DNA of 64,000 nucleotides from Fen-999 sp041480065 (GTDB lineage Bacteria; Pseudomonadota; Gammaproteobacteria; Burkholderiales; Rhodocyclaceae), in contig JBGOZF010000003.1 of the NCBI GenBank assembly GCA_041480065.1, positions 46,704 through 110,703 of the forward strand, given 5' to 3'. Position 1 is the stretch's first letter. Every line of letters starts with the position of its first letter. Positions 7,138 to 15,718 of the stretch are shown here, piece after piece. The notes beneath the pieces were generated by a model. The model had not been told where the DNA came from, did not search any database, and saw only the letters and a list, made by a program, of their open reading frames with translations. A program made the translations under genes and the position numbers.

Positions 7138-8493
7138 CTAGCGCATGCCGGGCAGCATGCCCTTCATGCCGCGCATCATCTTCGCCATCCCACCCTTGGA
7201 GAACTGTTTCATCATCTTCTGCGTCTGCTCGAACTGGTTGAGCAGACGATTGACCTCCTGCACCTGAACTCCGGCACCGGTGGCGATGCGCCGCTTGCGG
7301 CTGGCCTTGATGAGTTCGGGCTTGGTCCGCTCGGTGGGCGTCATGGAATTGATGATGCCTTCGATGCGCCGGATCGACTTGTCGTCCGCGCCGCTGCCCG
7401 CCTGCTGGGCGAGCTGGCCGAACTGGGCTGGCAGCTTGTCGAGCAATGACGACAGCCCGCCCATCTTGCGCATCTGGCCGATCTGGTCCTTGAAGTCGTT
7501 GAGATCGAAGCCCTTGCCGGACTTGACCTTCCTGACCAGATCCTGCGCCTTCTCCTGATCGACGCTGCGATGAGCCTCTTCCACCAGGCCGAGGATGTCG
7601 CCCATGCCCAGGATACGCGCCGCCATGCGCTCGGGATGGAACTCTTCGATGCCGGTCAGCTTCTCGCCGATGCCGGAGAACTTGATCGGCTTGCCCGTCA
7701 CATGGCGCACCGAAAGCGCGGCACCGCCCCGGGCGTCGCCATCGAGCTTGGTCAGGATGACGCCGGTAAGCGGCAGCGCCTCGCCGAAGGCCTTGGCGGT
7801 GTTGACGGCGTCCTGACCCAGCATCGCGTCGACCACGAACAGGGTTTCGATGGGCTTCAGGGCAGCGTGAAGCTCGCGCACCTCGGCCATCATGGCTTCA
7901 TCGATGGCAAGCCGTCCGGCGGTGTCGACGAACAGCACGTCGTGATAGTGCTTGCGAGCGTAGTCGAGGGCAGCGAGGGCAATGTCGAGCGGCTTCTGGC
8001 CAACCGACGAAGGAAAGAAATCCATGCCGGCCTGTGCCGAAACCGTCTTCAACTGTTCGATGGCGGCGGGACGATAGACGTCGCAACTGACCGCCAGCAC
8101 CTTCTTCTTCTGGCGTTCCTTGAGCCACTTGCCGAGTTTGGCCGTGGTCGTGGTCTTGCCGGCGCCTTGCAGGCCGGCCATCAGGATCACGGCCGGTGGC
8201 TGCGTAGCGAGATTCAGGCCGGCACTCTGCCCGCCCATGAGTTCGGTCAGTTCGCGATGCACCACGCCGACCAGCGCCTGGCCGGGCGTCAGGGAACCGA
8301 CGACATCCTGACCGACCGCCTTCTCCTTGACCCGAGCGATGAACTCCTTCACCACAGGCAGCGCGACGTCCGCCTCAAGCAAAGCCATGCGTACCTCGCG
8401 CAGCATCTCGGTGATGTTGTCGTCGGTCAGGCGAGCCTGGCCGCGCAAGGTCTTGACGACGCGGGCCAGCCGTTGAGTCAGGTTATCCAGCAT
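7138..8493 (-). CDS. ffh: Signal recognition particle protein Ffh
   Basis: Ffh binds signal sequences of nascent membrane proteins together with 4.5S RNA and docks with FtsY. The 451-residue protein shows the N domain, then the G domain with GLQGAGKTTTTAKLG (P-loop), DTAGR and TKLDGDARGGAA. The methionine-rich M domain ends in GGMAKMMRGMKGMLPGMR. The 4.5S RNA gene is not in this window. It is transcribed divergently from the membrane protein gene at 8535. Confidence 0.98.
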   Translation of the reverse strand: MLDNLTQRLARVVKTLRGQARLTDDNITEMLREVRMALLEADVALPVVKEFIARVKEKAVGQDVVGSLTPGQALVGVVHRELTELMGGQSAGLNLATQPPAVILMAGLQGAGKTTTTAKLGKWLKERQKKKVLAVSCDVYRPAAIEQLKTVSAQAGMDFFPSSVGQKPLDIALAALDYARKHYHDVLFVDTAGRLAIDEAMMAEVRELHAALKPIETLFVVDAMLGQDAVNTAKAFGEALPLTGVILTKLDGDARGGAALSVRHVTGKPIKFSGIGEKLTGIEEFHPERMAARILGMGDILGLVEEAHRSVDQEKAQDLVRKVKSGKGFDLNDFKDQIGQMRKMGGLSSLLDKLPAQFGQLAQQAGSGADDKSIRRIEGIINSMTPTERTKPELIKASRKRRIATGAGVQVQEVNRLLNQFEQTQKMMKQFSKGGMAKMMRGMKGMLPGMR

Positions 8494-8534
8494 GGATTGG
8501 GGTTCGGGAAAGGGGAATCAGGTAGACTTGCGGA

Positions 8535-9365
8535 ATGCCATCGATTTTACTGCATCTGACCGCCGCCACCCTTTACGCAGGACTTGCCGCCGTCTCCTGG
8601 CACAACCGGTGGCGCGGACCGGCTCTGGATCGGCCGGCCGCAGGCCTCAGCCATTGGGAGCGGACCTGGCTGCTCGGCGCCATGATCGCCCATGGAGCGA
8701 CGCTCGGGGTTGGAATCTTTCCGGGCAATGCGATGCACTTCGGTTTCTCGATCGCCATTTCGATGATTCTTTGGCTCGCCATCGCCTTCTACTGGATCGA
8801 GAGCTTCTATACGCGCATGGAAGGCCTGCAGATGCTCAGCCTGCCGATTGCTGCCGTGGCCGTGCTGCTACCCACAGTTTTCCCCGGTCAACACCTGCTG
8901 GCCAACGCTGATTCGGTGCAGTTCCGCCTCCACTTCCTGATCGCGATGCTGGCCTACAGCCTGTTTACGCTGGCAGCCCTGCACGCGATCCTGATGGCGG
9001 TGGCCGAAAGACGGCTGCATCGGGGCAAATTGACCCCGCTGCTGGCCAGCCTGCCACCGCTCCTAACGATGGAGACCTTGTTGTTCCGGCTAATCCACAT
9101 CGCCTTCGCCCTTCTGACGCTGACGCTCGCCACCGGTATCCTGTTCTCCGAAACACTATTCGGGAAGGCCCTCACCTTCAATCACAAGACGATCTTCGCC
9201 ATCCTGTCGTGGATCATCTTTGCCCATCTGCTGATCGGGCGACATTTCCGGGGTTGGCGTGGCCGCACGGCGTTGCGTTGGACCCTGGCCGGATTCTTTG
9301 CCCTGCTGCTTGCCTATATCGGCACCCGCTTCGTGCTGGAAGTCATTCTCGGCCGCGCGGCTTGA
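8535..9365 (+). CDS. CcsA/YpjD-type cytochrome c assembly membrane protein
   Basis: The 276-residue protein has about eight membrane segments and the layout of the CcsA/HemX/YpjD family, with conserved histidines in RLHFLIAMLAYSLF, NHKTIFAILSW and IGRHFRGWRG. Members of this family handle haem or cytochrome assembly, but the YpjD branch beside ffh has no firmly established role. Gene position, divergent from ffh and upstream of a CBS/CorC-type gene, is the usual one in betaproteobacteria and gammaproteobacteria. Confidence 0.85.
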   Translation: MPSILLHLTAATLYAGLAAVSWHNRWRGPALDRPAAGLSHWERTWLLGAMIAHGATLGVGIFPGNAMHFGFSIAISMILWLAIAFYWIESFYTRMEGLQMLSLPIAAVAVLLPTVFPGQHLLANADSVQFRLHFLIAMLAYSLFTLAALHAILMAVAERRLHRGKLTPLLASLPPLLTMETLLFRLIHIAFALLTLTLATGILFSETLFGKALTFNHKTIFAILSWIIFAHLLIGRHFRGWRGRTALRWTLAGFFALLLAYIGTRFVLEVILGRAA

Positions 9366-9419
9366 CAGGCCCCGGCCGCGCCGAAATACTCTTTCCAATC
9401 CACCTCTCGCGCATTCCAC

Positions 9420-10697
9420 GTGGACGATATTCCGCTGACGGCATTGGGTCTGGTCCTCGTGGTGCTGCTCGCGCTGTCGGGCTTTTTCGCCATGGCCGAG
9501 ACGGCCATGATGGCAAGCAATCGATACCGCCTGCGGGCACGTGCCGATCAGCATCACACCGGTGCCAGGCTGGCGCTGGCATTGCTGGGCCAAACCGACA
9601 AACTGCTCGGCGTCATCCTGTTGTTCAACACCCTGATAAACGCCGGCATCGCCACGCTGGCGGGATACATGGCGGTCGAGATGGTCGGCAACGAGGAATG
9701 GGCGCTCGGGGTGGGCACCCTGGTCATCTCGTTCCTTATCCTGGTCTTCGCGGAAATCACACCCAAGGTAATCGGGGCCAGTTACCCGGACAAGCTGGCG
9801 ATGGGCTCGGCCTATGTGCTGACACCGATTCTGACCGCATGCAAACCGGTCGTTTCCTTCATCAATCTCTTCGTCGCCGGCTTGCTGCGCGTCCTGCATC
9901 TGCGTCCCTCCGGCGACAGCGCGACCCAGCCTCTATCGGCGGATGAACTACGCGCCCTGGTGCTCGAAGCCGGACATGCGGCACCCAAACAGCACCGCGA
10001 CATCCTGATCAACATGTTCGACCTGGAGCGGGTCACCGTCGAGGACATCATGGTGCCCCGAGGTGAGATCGAGTTCATCGACATCAAGACCCCGATTGAG
10101 GAAATCCAGGCGCAACTGGCCACCAGCTACCATACCCGCCTGCCGGTGGTCGCCGGCGATCCTGGCAACGTGATCGGCGTGTTGCACCAGCGCCGTCTGC
10201 TGGCCAGCATCCTGCACGAACCGTTGCTGGATACGGGCGTCCTGCGTCAGCAGCTTGCCAAGCCCTATTTCATCCCGGCCGCGACCCAGGTCTATGCTCA
10301 ATTGCAGTTCTTCCGGGAGAACCGTCAACGCATGGGCCTGGTCGTCGACGAGTATGGCGAACTGCAAGGCCTGGTGACTCTGGAAGACATCATCGAGGAG
10401 ATCGTCGGCAAATTCACTACCAGCATTCCCGGGGCTAACGCCGAGTCCTCGTGGGATGCCGATGGCACTGTGCTGGTGGACGGCGGCCGCAGCCTGCGCG
10501 AGATCAATCGCCTGCTCGACCTCGAACTGCCACTGGACGGCCCCAAGACCCTGAGTGGCCTGATCGTCGACTATCTGCAGGACATCCCGGAAACGGACAT
10601 TTGCCTCAGAATCGCCGGGGTAGCCATGGAAATCGTGCAAACTCAGGATCGCCGGATCAAGATCGTCAAGCTCTATCGCCCGGAGAAGGCCGAATAG
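9420..10697 (+). CDS. HlyC/CorC-family membrane protein (DUF21 and CBS domains)
   Basis: The 425-residue protein resembles E. coli YfjD. It has an N-terminal DUF21 membrane domain (about residues 1-190: VLLALSGFFAMAETAMMA), two CBS repeats (about 200-320: VEDIMVPRGEIEFIDI; GLVVDEYGELQGLVTLEDI), and a C-terminal CorC_HlyC domain with VDGGRSLREINRLLDLELP. Such proteins are linked to magnesium and cobalt efflux or resistance. The start is a GTG at 9420; the next in-frame ATG would remove the first membrane helix. It follows the YpjD-type gene by 54 bases. Confidence 0.9.
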   Translation: MDDIPLTALGLVLVVLLALSGFFAMAETAMMASNRYRLRARADQHHTGARLALALLGQTDKLLGVILLFNTLINAGIATLAGYMAVEMVGNEEWALGVGTLVISFLILVFAEITPKVIGASYPDKLAMGSAYVLTPILTACKPVVSFINLFVAGLLRVLHLRPSGDSATQPLSADELRALVLEAGHAAPKQHRDILINMFDLERVTVEDIMVPRGEIEFIDIKTPIEEIQAQLATSYHTRLPVVAGDPGNVIGVLHQRRLLASILHEPLLDTGVLRQQLAKPYFIPAATQVYAQLQFFRENRQRMGLVVDEYGELQGLVTLEDIIEEIVGKFTTSIPGANAESSWDADGTVLVDGGRSLREINRLLDLELPLDGPKTLSGLIVDYLQDIPETDICLRIAGVAMEIVQTQDRRIKIVKLYRPEKAE

Positions 10698-10801
10698 GGC
10701 CATTTTCGCCCGCGTTGGCGTCTTTACAAAACGGCGCCGGACGGGCATCATCATTTAGATATACTTGGCATAAGACGGGCCGGGGCCGATAACCACTTTC
10801 G

Positions 10802-12514
10802 ATGACCACTGCGATTCCACCCACCTTGAGCGGCCTGGCACGGGCTCTCGTCCAGCAGGAGCGGCTCAGGGAAGCCGAAGCGGAAGCGATCGCCGCCAAT
10901 GCCAAGCCGGAAACGGGGGGCTTCGTCGGCCAGCTGATCTCCATGGGACGCATGACATCCCGTGACATCGCGGTCTTCGCCGCGGAAACGTTCGGATACC
11001 CGCTGCTCGATCTGGATGCCTTCGCCGAGGAGCACATCGCCCGGGACGCGATCGATCGCCGGGTCATCCAGAACCATAACGTGCTCGCCCTGCTGCGGCG
11101 GGGCAATCGTCTCGCGGTAGCGCTGGCCGATCCGACCAACCTGCGCGCGCTCGACGAGATCCGCTTCCAGACCGGCATGACCGTGGACCCGGTGGTGGTC
11201 GAAGCCGACAAACTGACCGCCATCATCACCAAATTGGTGGAGAAACCGGAGACCACGCTCCAGAACCTGGTCGACGACGACCTCGGCATCGAGTTCGAGG
11301 ACGAGACTGCTGCCGAAGAACCGGCGGACGCCAGTTCAATCGAAGTCGACGACGCACCGGTCGTCAAGTTCATCCAGAAGGTTCTCCACGACGCCATCGC
11401 CGAAGGCGCGTCGGACATCCACTTCGAGCCCTACGAGAAGTTCTACCGGATCCGGTTTCGCGTCGACGGCGTTCTACGGGAGATAAACCAGCCGCCGCTG
11501 GTCATCAAGGAGAAGATCGCCTCGCGCATCAAGGTCATTTCGCGCCTCAACATCGCCGAGAAGCGTGTCCCTCAGGACGGCCGCATGAAGCTGGTGCTGT
11601 CGAAAAACCGCGCCATCGATTTCCGCGTCAGCACGCTGCCGACATTGCACGGCGAAAAGATCGTCCTGCGCATTCTTGACGCCAGTTCGGCGACGCTTGG
11701 CATCGATGCCCTCGGATACGAACCGGATCAGCGCGAAGCCCTGCTGGCGGCAATTCACCGACCCTACGGCATGGTGCTCGTCACAGGACCGACCGGCAGC
11801 GGCAAAACCATATCGCTTTACACTTGTCTCAACATTCTCAATGAGCCAGGCACCAATATATCGACGGCCGAGGATCCGGCGGAAATCAACCTCGCCGGCG
11901 TCAATCAGGTCAATGTGGACGATAAGGCTGGCCTCACCTTCGCGGCGGCGCTGAGATCCTTCTTGCGCCAGGACCCGGACATCATCATGGTCGGGGAAAT
12001 TCGCGACCTGGAAACCGCGGAAATCGCGGTCAAAGCTGCCCAGACGGGTCACCTGGTGCTTTCCACGCTGCACACGAACGATGCGCCGCAAACCTTGACC
12101 CGGTTGATGAACATGGGGGTACCGACTTTCAACATCGCGTCGAGTATCATCCTCATCACCGCCCAGCGCCTGGCTCGGCGTCTATGCACCTGCAAGGTTC
12201 CGATCGATGTGCCACAGGAAACCCTTCTGAATGCCGGGTTCAGCGAAGAGGATCTCGACGGCACTTGGCAGCTCTTCGGGCCCAAGGGCTGCGACCGTTG
12301 CAAGGGCTCCGGATACAAGGGCCGGGTGGGTATTTATCAGGTGATGCCGATCTCGGAGGAGATTCAGCGCATTATCATGGCCAACGGAACATCCCTGGAT
12401 CTTGCCGCTCAAGCGTATGCCGAAGGCGTGCGCGACCTGCGTCAATCCGGCCTGATCAAAGTCAAGCAGGGCGTAACCTCGTTGGACGAGGTGCTTGCCA
12501 CGACCAACGAATAG
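10802..12514 (+). CDS. pilB: Type IV pilus extension ATPase PilB
   Basis: PilB is the hexameric ATPase that drives pilus polymerisation. The 570-residue protein has the N-terminal MshEN/T2SSE_N region (SMGRMTSRDIAVFAAETFG), then the ATPase with Walker A GPTGSGKT, the Asp box and Walker B region DPDIIMVGEIRDLETA, a His box ending STLHTNDAP, and the zinc-binding tetracysteine spread over CTCK and CDRCKGSGYKG. The residue after GSGKT is I rather than T, as in many PilB proteins. It begins the pilB-pilC-pilD cluster. Confidence 0.97.
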   Translation: MTTAIPPTLSGLARALVQQERLREAEAEAIAANAKPETGGFVGQLISMGRMTSRDIAVFAAETFGYPLLDLDAFAEEHIARDAIDRRVIQNHNVLALLRRGNRLAVALADPTNLRALDEIRFQTGMTVDPVVVEADKLTAIITKLVEKPETTLQNLVDDDLGIEFEDETAAEEPADASSIEVDDAPVVKFIQKVLHDAIAEGASDIHFEPYEKFYRIRFRVDGVLREINQPPLVIKEKIASRIKVISRLNIAEKRVPQDGRMKLVLSKNRAIDFRVSTLPTLHGEKIVLRILDASSATLGIDALGYEPDQREALLAAIHRPYGMVLVTGPTGSGKTISLYTCLNILNEPGTNISTAEDPAEINLAGVNQVNVDDKAGLTFAAALRSFLRQDPDIIMVGEIRDLETAEIAVKAAQTGHLVLSTLHTNDAPQTLTRLMNMGVPTFNIASSIILITAQRLARRLCTCKVPIDVPQETLLNAGFSEEDLDGTWQLFGPKGCDRCKGSGYKGRVGIYQVMPISEEIQRIIMANGTSLDLAAQAYAEGVRDLRQSGLIKVKQGVTSLDEVLATTNE

Positions 12515-12547
12515 CGAGTCCACGACGGAAGCGGAAAGGGCATAGCC

Positions 12548-13780
12548 ATGGCGGGACCCGGAAAGACCGAACGAAAGAATCTTGGTGTCAGGGAGTTCAA
12601 TTTCACCTGGGAGGCCAAGGACAAGAGCGGCAAGATCGCTCGCGGCGAAATGCGCGCCGCCACCGAAACGGTGGTCAGCACCACGCTGCGGCGCCAGGGC
12701 CTGTTGCCCACCAAGGTGCGTAAACAGACTCTCAGACGAGGCGGCAAGGTCACCGAGAAGGATCTGACGCTGTTCACCCGGCAGCTCGCAACCATGCTGA
12801 AGGCCGGCGTTCCGCTGCTCCAGTCCTTCGACATCGTCGGCAAGGGCGCCTCCAACGCCGCGGTTGGCCGCCTGTTGATGGATATCAAGTCCGAAGTCGA
12901 GACCGGCTCCTCGCTGAATCAGGCCTTTCGCAAGCACCCGCTGTATTTCGACGCCTTGTATTGCAACCTGATCGAGGCAGGCGAACAGGCGGGTATTCTC
13001 GAAACCATTCTCGAGAGGCTGGCCACCTACAAGGAGAAGATCCTCGCCATCAAGTCGAAGATCAAGTCCGCCCTGTACTATCCGATTTCGGTGATCGTCG
13101 TGGCCTTCATCGTCATGGCCGTCATCATGCTTTTCGTCGTTCCCTCATTTAAGCAGGTGTTCAAGAGCTTCGGAGCCGACCTGCCCGGGCCGACGCTGTT
13201 CGTGCTCGCCATCTCGGACGCCTTCGTGGCCTACTCGTATATCATTTTCCCCGCCATCTTCCTGTCCATCTTTGCGTTCTTCTACACCTGGAAGCGCTCA
13301 GAGAAGATGCAGATGGTCATGGACCGGATGTTCCTGCGGCTACCGATCTTCGGCGACGTCATACGCAAGGCCACGATGGCCCGCTGGACGCGAACCTTGT
13401 CCACGATGTTCGCCGCCGGCGTGCCCTTGGTTGAATCGCTTACCTCGGTTGGCGGTGCAGCGGGCAATTATGTTTACAAGGTAGCCACCCAGCAGATACA
13501 GAACGAGGTCAGCACCGGCACCAGCCTGACCGTCGCCATGCAGAATGCCAGTGTGTTTCCCAACATGGTGATCCAGATGGTTTCCATCGGCGAAGAGTCG
13601 GGGCAACTCGACACAATGCTGAGCAAGGTGGCGGACTTCTTCGAACAGGAGGTCGACGATGCCGTCGCGTCGCTGTCCAGCCTGATGGAACCGATGATCA
13701 TGGTGGTACTCGGCGTGCTCATCGGCGGGATGGTCGTCGCCATGTACCTGCCGATCTTCAAGCTTGGGGCCGTCATATAA
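12548..13780 (+). CDS. pilC: Type IV pilus inner-membrane platform protein PilC
   Basis: PilC is the polytopic platform that couples the PilB ATPase to pilin insertion. The 410-residue protein has the two tandem T2SSF domains: the first around FTRQLATMLKAGVPLLQSF, the second around RWTRTLSTMFAAGVPLVESL, each followed by membrane helices (VVAFIVMAVIMLFVVPSF; MVVLGVLIGGMVVAMYLPIF). It starts 34 bases after pilB and is followed 11 bases later by pilD. Together with pilB it is distinct from mshE and mshG at 50-53 kb. Confidence 0.97.
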   Translation: MAGPGKTERKNLGVREFNFTWEAKDKSGKIARGEMRAATETVVSTTLRRQGLLPTKVRKQTLRRGGKVTEKDLTLFTRQLATMLKAGVPLLQSFDIVGKGASNAAVGRLLMDIKSEVETGSSLNQAFRKHPLYFDALYCNLIEAGEQAGILETILERLATYKEKILAIKSKIKSALYYPISVIVVAFIVMAVIMLFVVPSFKQVFKSFGADLPGPTLFVLAISDAFVAYSYIIFPAIFLSIFAFFYTWKRSEKMQMVMDRMFLRLPIFGDVIRKATMARWTRTLSTMFAAGVPLVESLTSVGGAAGNYVYKVATQQIQNEVSTGTSLTVAMQNASVFPNMVIQMVSIGEESGQLDTMLSKVADFFEQEVDDAVASLSSLMEPMIMVVLGVLIGGMVVAMYLPIFKLGAVI

Positions 13781-13790
13781 GGGAAGCTTG

Positions 13791-14642
13791 ATGGATCCGT
13801 GGCTGGTATCCCCGGACGGTTTCATTGCCGTTTCGGTCGTGCTCGGGCTGGCCGTCGGCAGCTTCCTGAATGTCGTCATTCATCGCCTGCCGCGCATGAT
13901 GGAGCAGGAATGGGCCGTCCAGTGCGCCGAGTTGCGCGGTGAGGCGATTCCGGAAAGCGAACCGTTTTCCATCGTCCGTCCGCGTTCCCGCTGTCCCGAT
14001 TGCGGCCATCAGATCAGCGCACTCGAGAATATCCCGATCATCAGCTATCTGGCCATCGGCGGCCGTTGCCGGGGTTGCGGCAAGCCGATCAGCGGGCGCT
14101 ACCCGCTTGTCGAAGCACTCACCGGCCTGATGTTCGGCTTCATCGCCTGGCGCTTCGGCCCCCAACTTACCGCGGCAGGCAGCATGCTGTTCGTCGCCGC
14201 GATGATCGCACTTACCTTCATCGATTTCGACACCCAACTGTTGCCGGACAGCATCACGCTGCCCTTGCTTTGGGCGGGTCTGCTGATGAACGTTTTCGGC
14301 ACCTTTGCCGACCTCGCCAGCGCGGTGGTGGGTGCCGCAGCCGGTTACCTCGCGCTGTGGTCGATCTACTGGCTTTTCAGGCTGGCGACCGGCAAGGAAG
14401 GCATGGGCTATGGTGACTTCAAGCTGCTTGCGGCCATTGGCGCCTGGCTCGGCTGGCAGATGCTGCCCTTGACCATACTGCTGTCCTCGCTCGTCGGTGC
14501 CATTGTCGGCATCGCCTTGATTCTGCTGGCCCGGCGGGGCCGCAGCGTACCTATTCCCTTTGGTCCCTACCTGGCCGCGGCAGGCGTGATTGCGCTGTTC
14601 TGGGGTAAACCGCTCACCAAGGCCTACCTCGGCCTCTTGTAA
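13791..14642 (+). CDS. pilD: Prepilin leader peptidase and N-methyltransferase
   Basis: PilD cleaves the leader of type IV prepilins after glycine and methylates the new N-terminal phenylalanine. The 283-residue protein has the N-terminal methylase region with two CxxC pairs (CPDC, CRGC) and the aspartyl protease motifs FIDFDTQLLPD and GMGYGDFKL. The ATG at 13791 follows a GGGAAG ribosome-binding site; an upstream ATG at 13764 would overlap pilC and lengthen the protein without homology. No other prepilin peptidase is visible, so it probably serves both the Pil and the Msh systems. In many relatives coaE follows; here fmdB does. Confidence 0.96.
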   Translation: MDPWLVSPDGFIAVSVVLGLAVGSFLNVVIHRLPRMMEQEWAVQCAELRGEAIPESEPFSIVRPRSRCPDCGHQISALENIPIISYLAIGGRCRGCGKPISGRYPLVEALTGLMFGFIAWRFGPQLTAAGSMLFVAAMIALTFIDFDTQLLPDSITLPLLWAGLLMNVFGTFADLASAVVGAAAGYLALWSIYWLFRLATGKEGMGYGDFKLLAAIGAWLGWQMLPLTILLSSLVGAIVGIALILLARRGRSVPIPFGPYLAAAGVIALFWGKPLTKAYLGLL

Positions 14643-14739
14643 GATCCCGTCACCCGGGACCAAAAACACCTCTTCGGCGCTTGGACCTGACTGCGGTCCG
14701 GGCGACCTCGTTGCACAATACCGTCACGAAAATCACGTT

Positions 14740-14745
14740 ATAATT
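14740..14745 (+). promoter_or_regulatory. Consensus -10 element upstream of fmdB
   Basis: A perfect TATAAT lies 25 bases before the fmdB start. The best -35 candidate, TTGCAC at 14712-14717, is 22 bases away, which is too far, so only the -10 box can be supported. It suggests that fmdB-DUF502-aspS is transcribed separately from pilBCD. Confidence 0.45.
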
Positions 14746-14769
14746 CAACGTTTTTCCGTGGAGACGTCC

Positions 14770-15027
14770 ATGCCGATCTATGCTTACCGTTGCAGCAACT
14801 GCGGCCTCGAACAGGAGTCCATGCAGAAGATGTCCGATGCGCCGCTGACCACTTGCCCTCAATGCAAGACAGAAACCCTCGTCAAACAACTTACCGCCGC
14901 CGGCATTCAGCTCAAGGGCAGCGGATGGTACGCGACCGACTTCAAGGGCGGCCAGGCAAAATCCGAGACGAAGAGCGACAATCCGCCTCCCTGCCAGGGC
15001 GGAACCGGAAGTTGCGCCTGCGGCTGA
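14770..15027 (+). CDS. FmdB-type zinc ribbon protein
   Basis: The 85-residue protein begins MPIYAYRCSNCGLEQESMQKM and has two CxxC pairs (CSNC, CPQC) forming a small zinc ribbon, then a flexible tail with KGSGWYATDFK and a cysteine-containing end. FmdB/CxxC_CXXC_SSSS proteins are putative regulators of unknown target. In betaproteobacteria the gene precedes a DUF502 gene and aspS, exactly as here. A longer in-frame start at 14590 overlaps pilD and is not supported. Confidence 0.9.
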   Translation: MPIYAYRCSNCGLEQESMQKMSDAPLTTCPQCKTETLVKQLTAAGIQLKGSGWYATDFKGGQAKSETKSDNPPPCQGGTGSCACG

Positions 15028-15037
15028 CCCGAAGCGC

Positions 15038-15673
15038 TTGCTGGCCTTGAAAAAGTACTTCATTACCGGGCTGTTGATCTGGGTGCCGCTGGGCATCACG
15101 ATCTGGGTACTGTCGCTGATCGTGCGCAGCATGGACCAGTCCCTGCTGCTGCTGCCAGCGGCCATTCGACCGGAGAACCTGCTCGGGTTCTACATTCCGG
15201 GCATCGGCGCCCTGCTGACGCTGCTGGTGGTACTCCTCACCGGCGTCGTGGCCGCCAATATCATCGGCCAGAGGTTGATCGTCTTCTGGGAAGGCGTGCT
15301 ATCCAGGATCCCGGTGGTCAAGTCGATCTATTACAGCGTCAAGCAGGTCTCCGACACCCTGTTTTCCTCCAGCGGCGAAGCGTTCCGCAAGGCCCTTCTG
15401 GTCGAGTATCCGCGCAAGGGCTGCTGGACGATCGCGTTTCTCACCGGCCAGCCGGGCGGCGACGTCGTCAATCACCTCGAGGGCGACTACGTCAGCATCT
15501 ATGTACCGACGACGCCCAACCCCACCTCCGGCTTTTTCCTGATGATGCCAAGATCCGACGTCATCGAACTCGACGTGACGGTGGACGAGGCATTGAAGTA
15601 CATCATTTCGATGGGCGTGGTTTCGCCACCGAATCATTTGAATAGCCACGTCGCCCCAGCACGGAGCGACTGA
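15038..15673 (+). CDS. DUF502 membrane protein
   Basis: The 211-residue protein starts at a TTG (15038; a second TTG at 15047 is possible). It has two N-terminal membrane helices (ITGLLIWVPLGITIWVLSLI; IGALLTLLVVLLTGVVAANI) and then a soluble domain with the DUF502 signature RIPVVKSIYYSVKQV and VYVPTTPNPTSGFFLMMP-type segment. The function is unknown. Its position between fmdB and aspS is conserved across betaproteobacteria. Confidence 0.88.
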   Translation: MLALKKYFITGLLIWVPLGITIWVLSLIVRSMDQSLLLLPAAIRPENLLGFYIPGIGALLTLLVVLLTGVVAANIIGQRLIVFWEGVLSRIPVVKSIYYSVKQVSDTLFSSSGEAFRKALLVEYPRKGCWTIAFLTGQPGGDVVNHLEGDYVSIYVPTTPNPTSGFFLMMPRSDVIELDVTVDEALKYIISMGVVSPPNHLNSHVAPARSD

Positions 15674-15718
15674 CTGAAGCCCGGCGCCGCCGGACTCACT
15701 TTCACGGCAGGACACAGC

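Noticed and set aside
10698..10801. Sigma-54 promoter before pilB
   Set aside because: A TATACT box and a TTGGCA are present, but the GC element with correct spacing for sigma-54 is missing, and the -35 for sigma-70 is poor.
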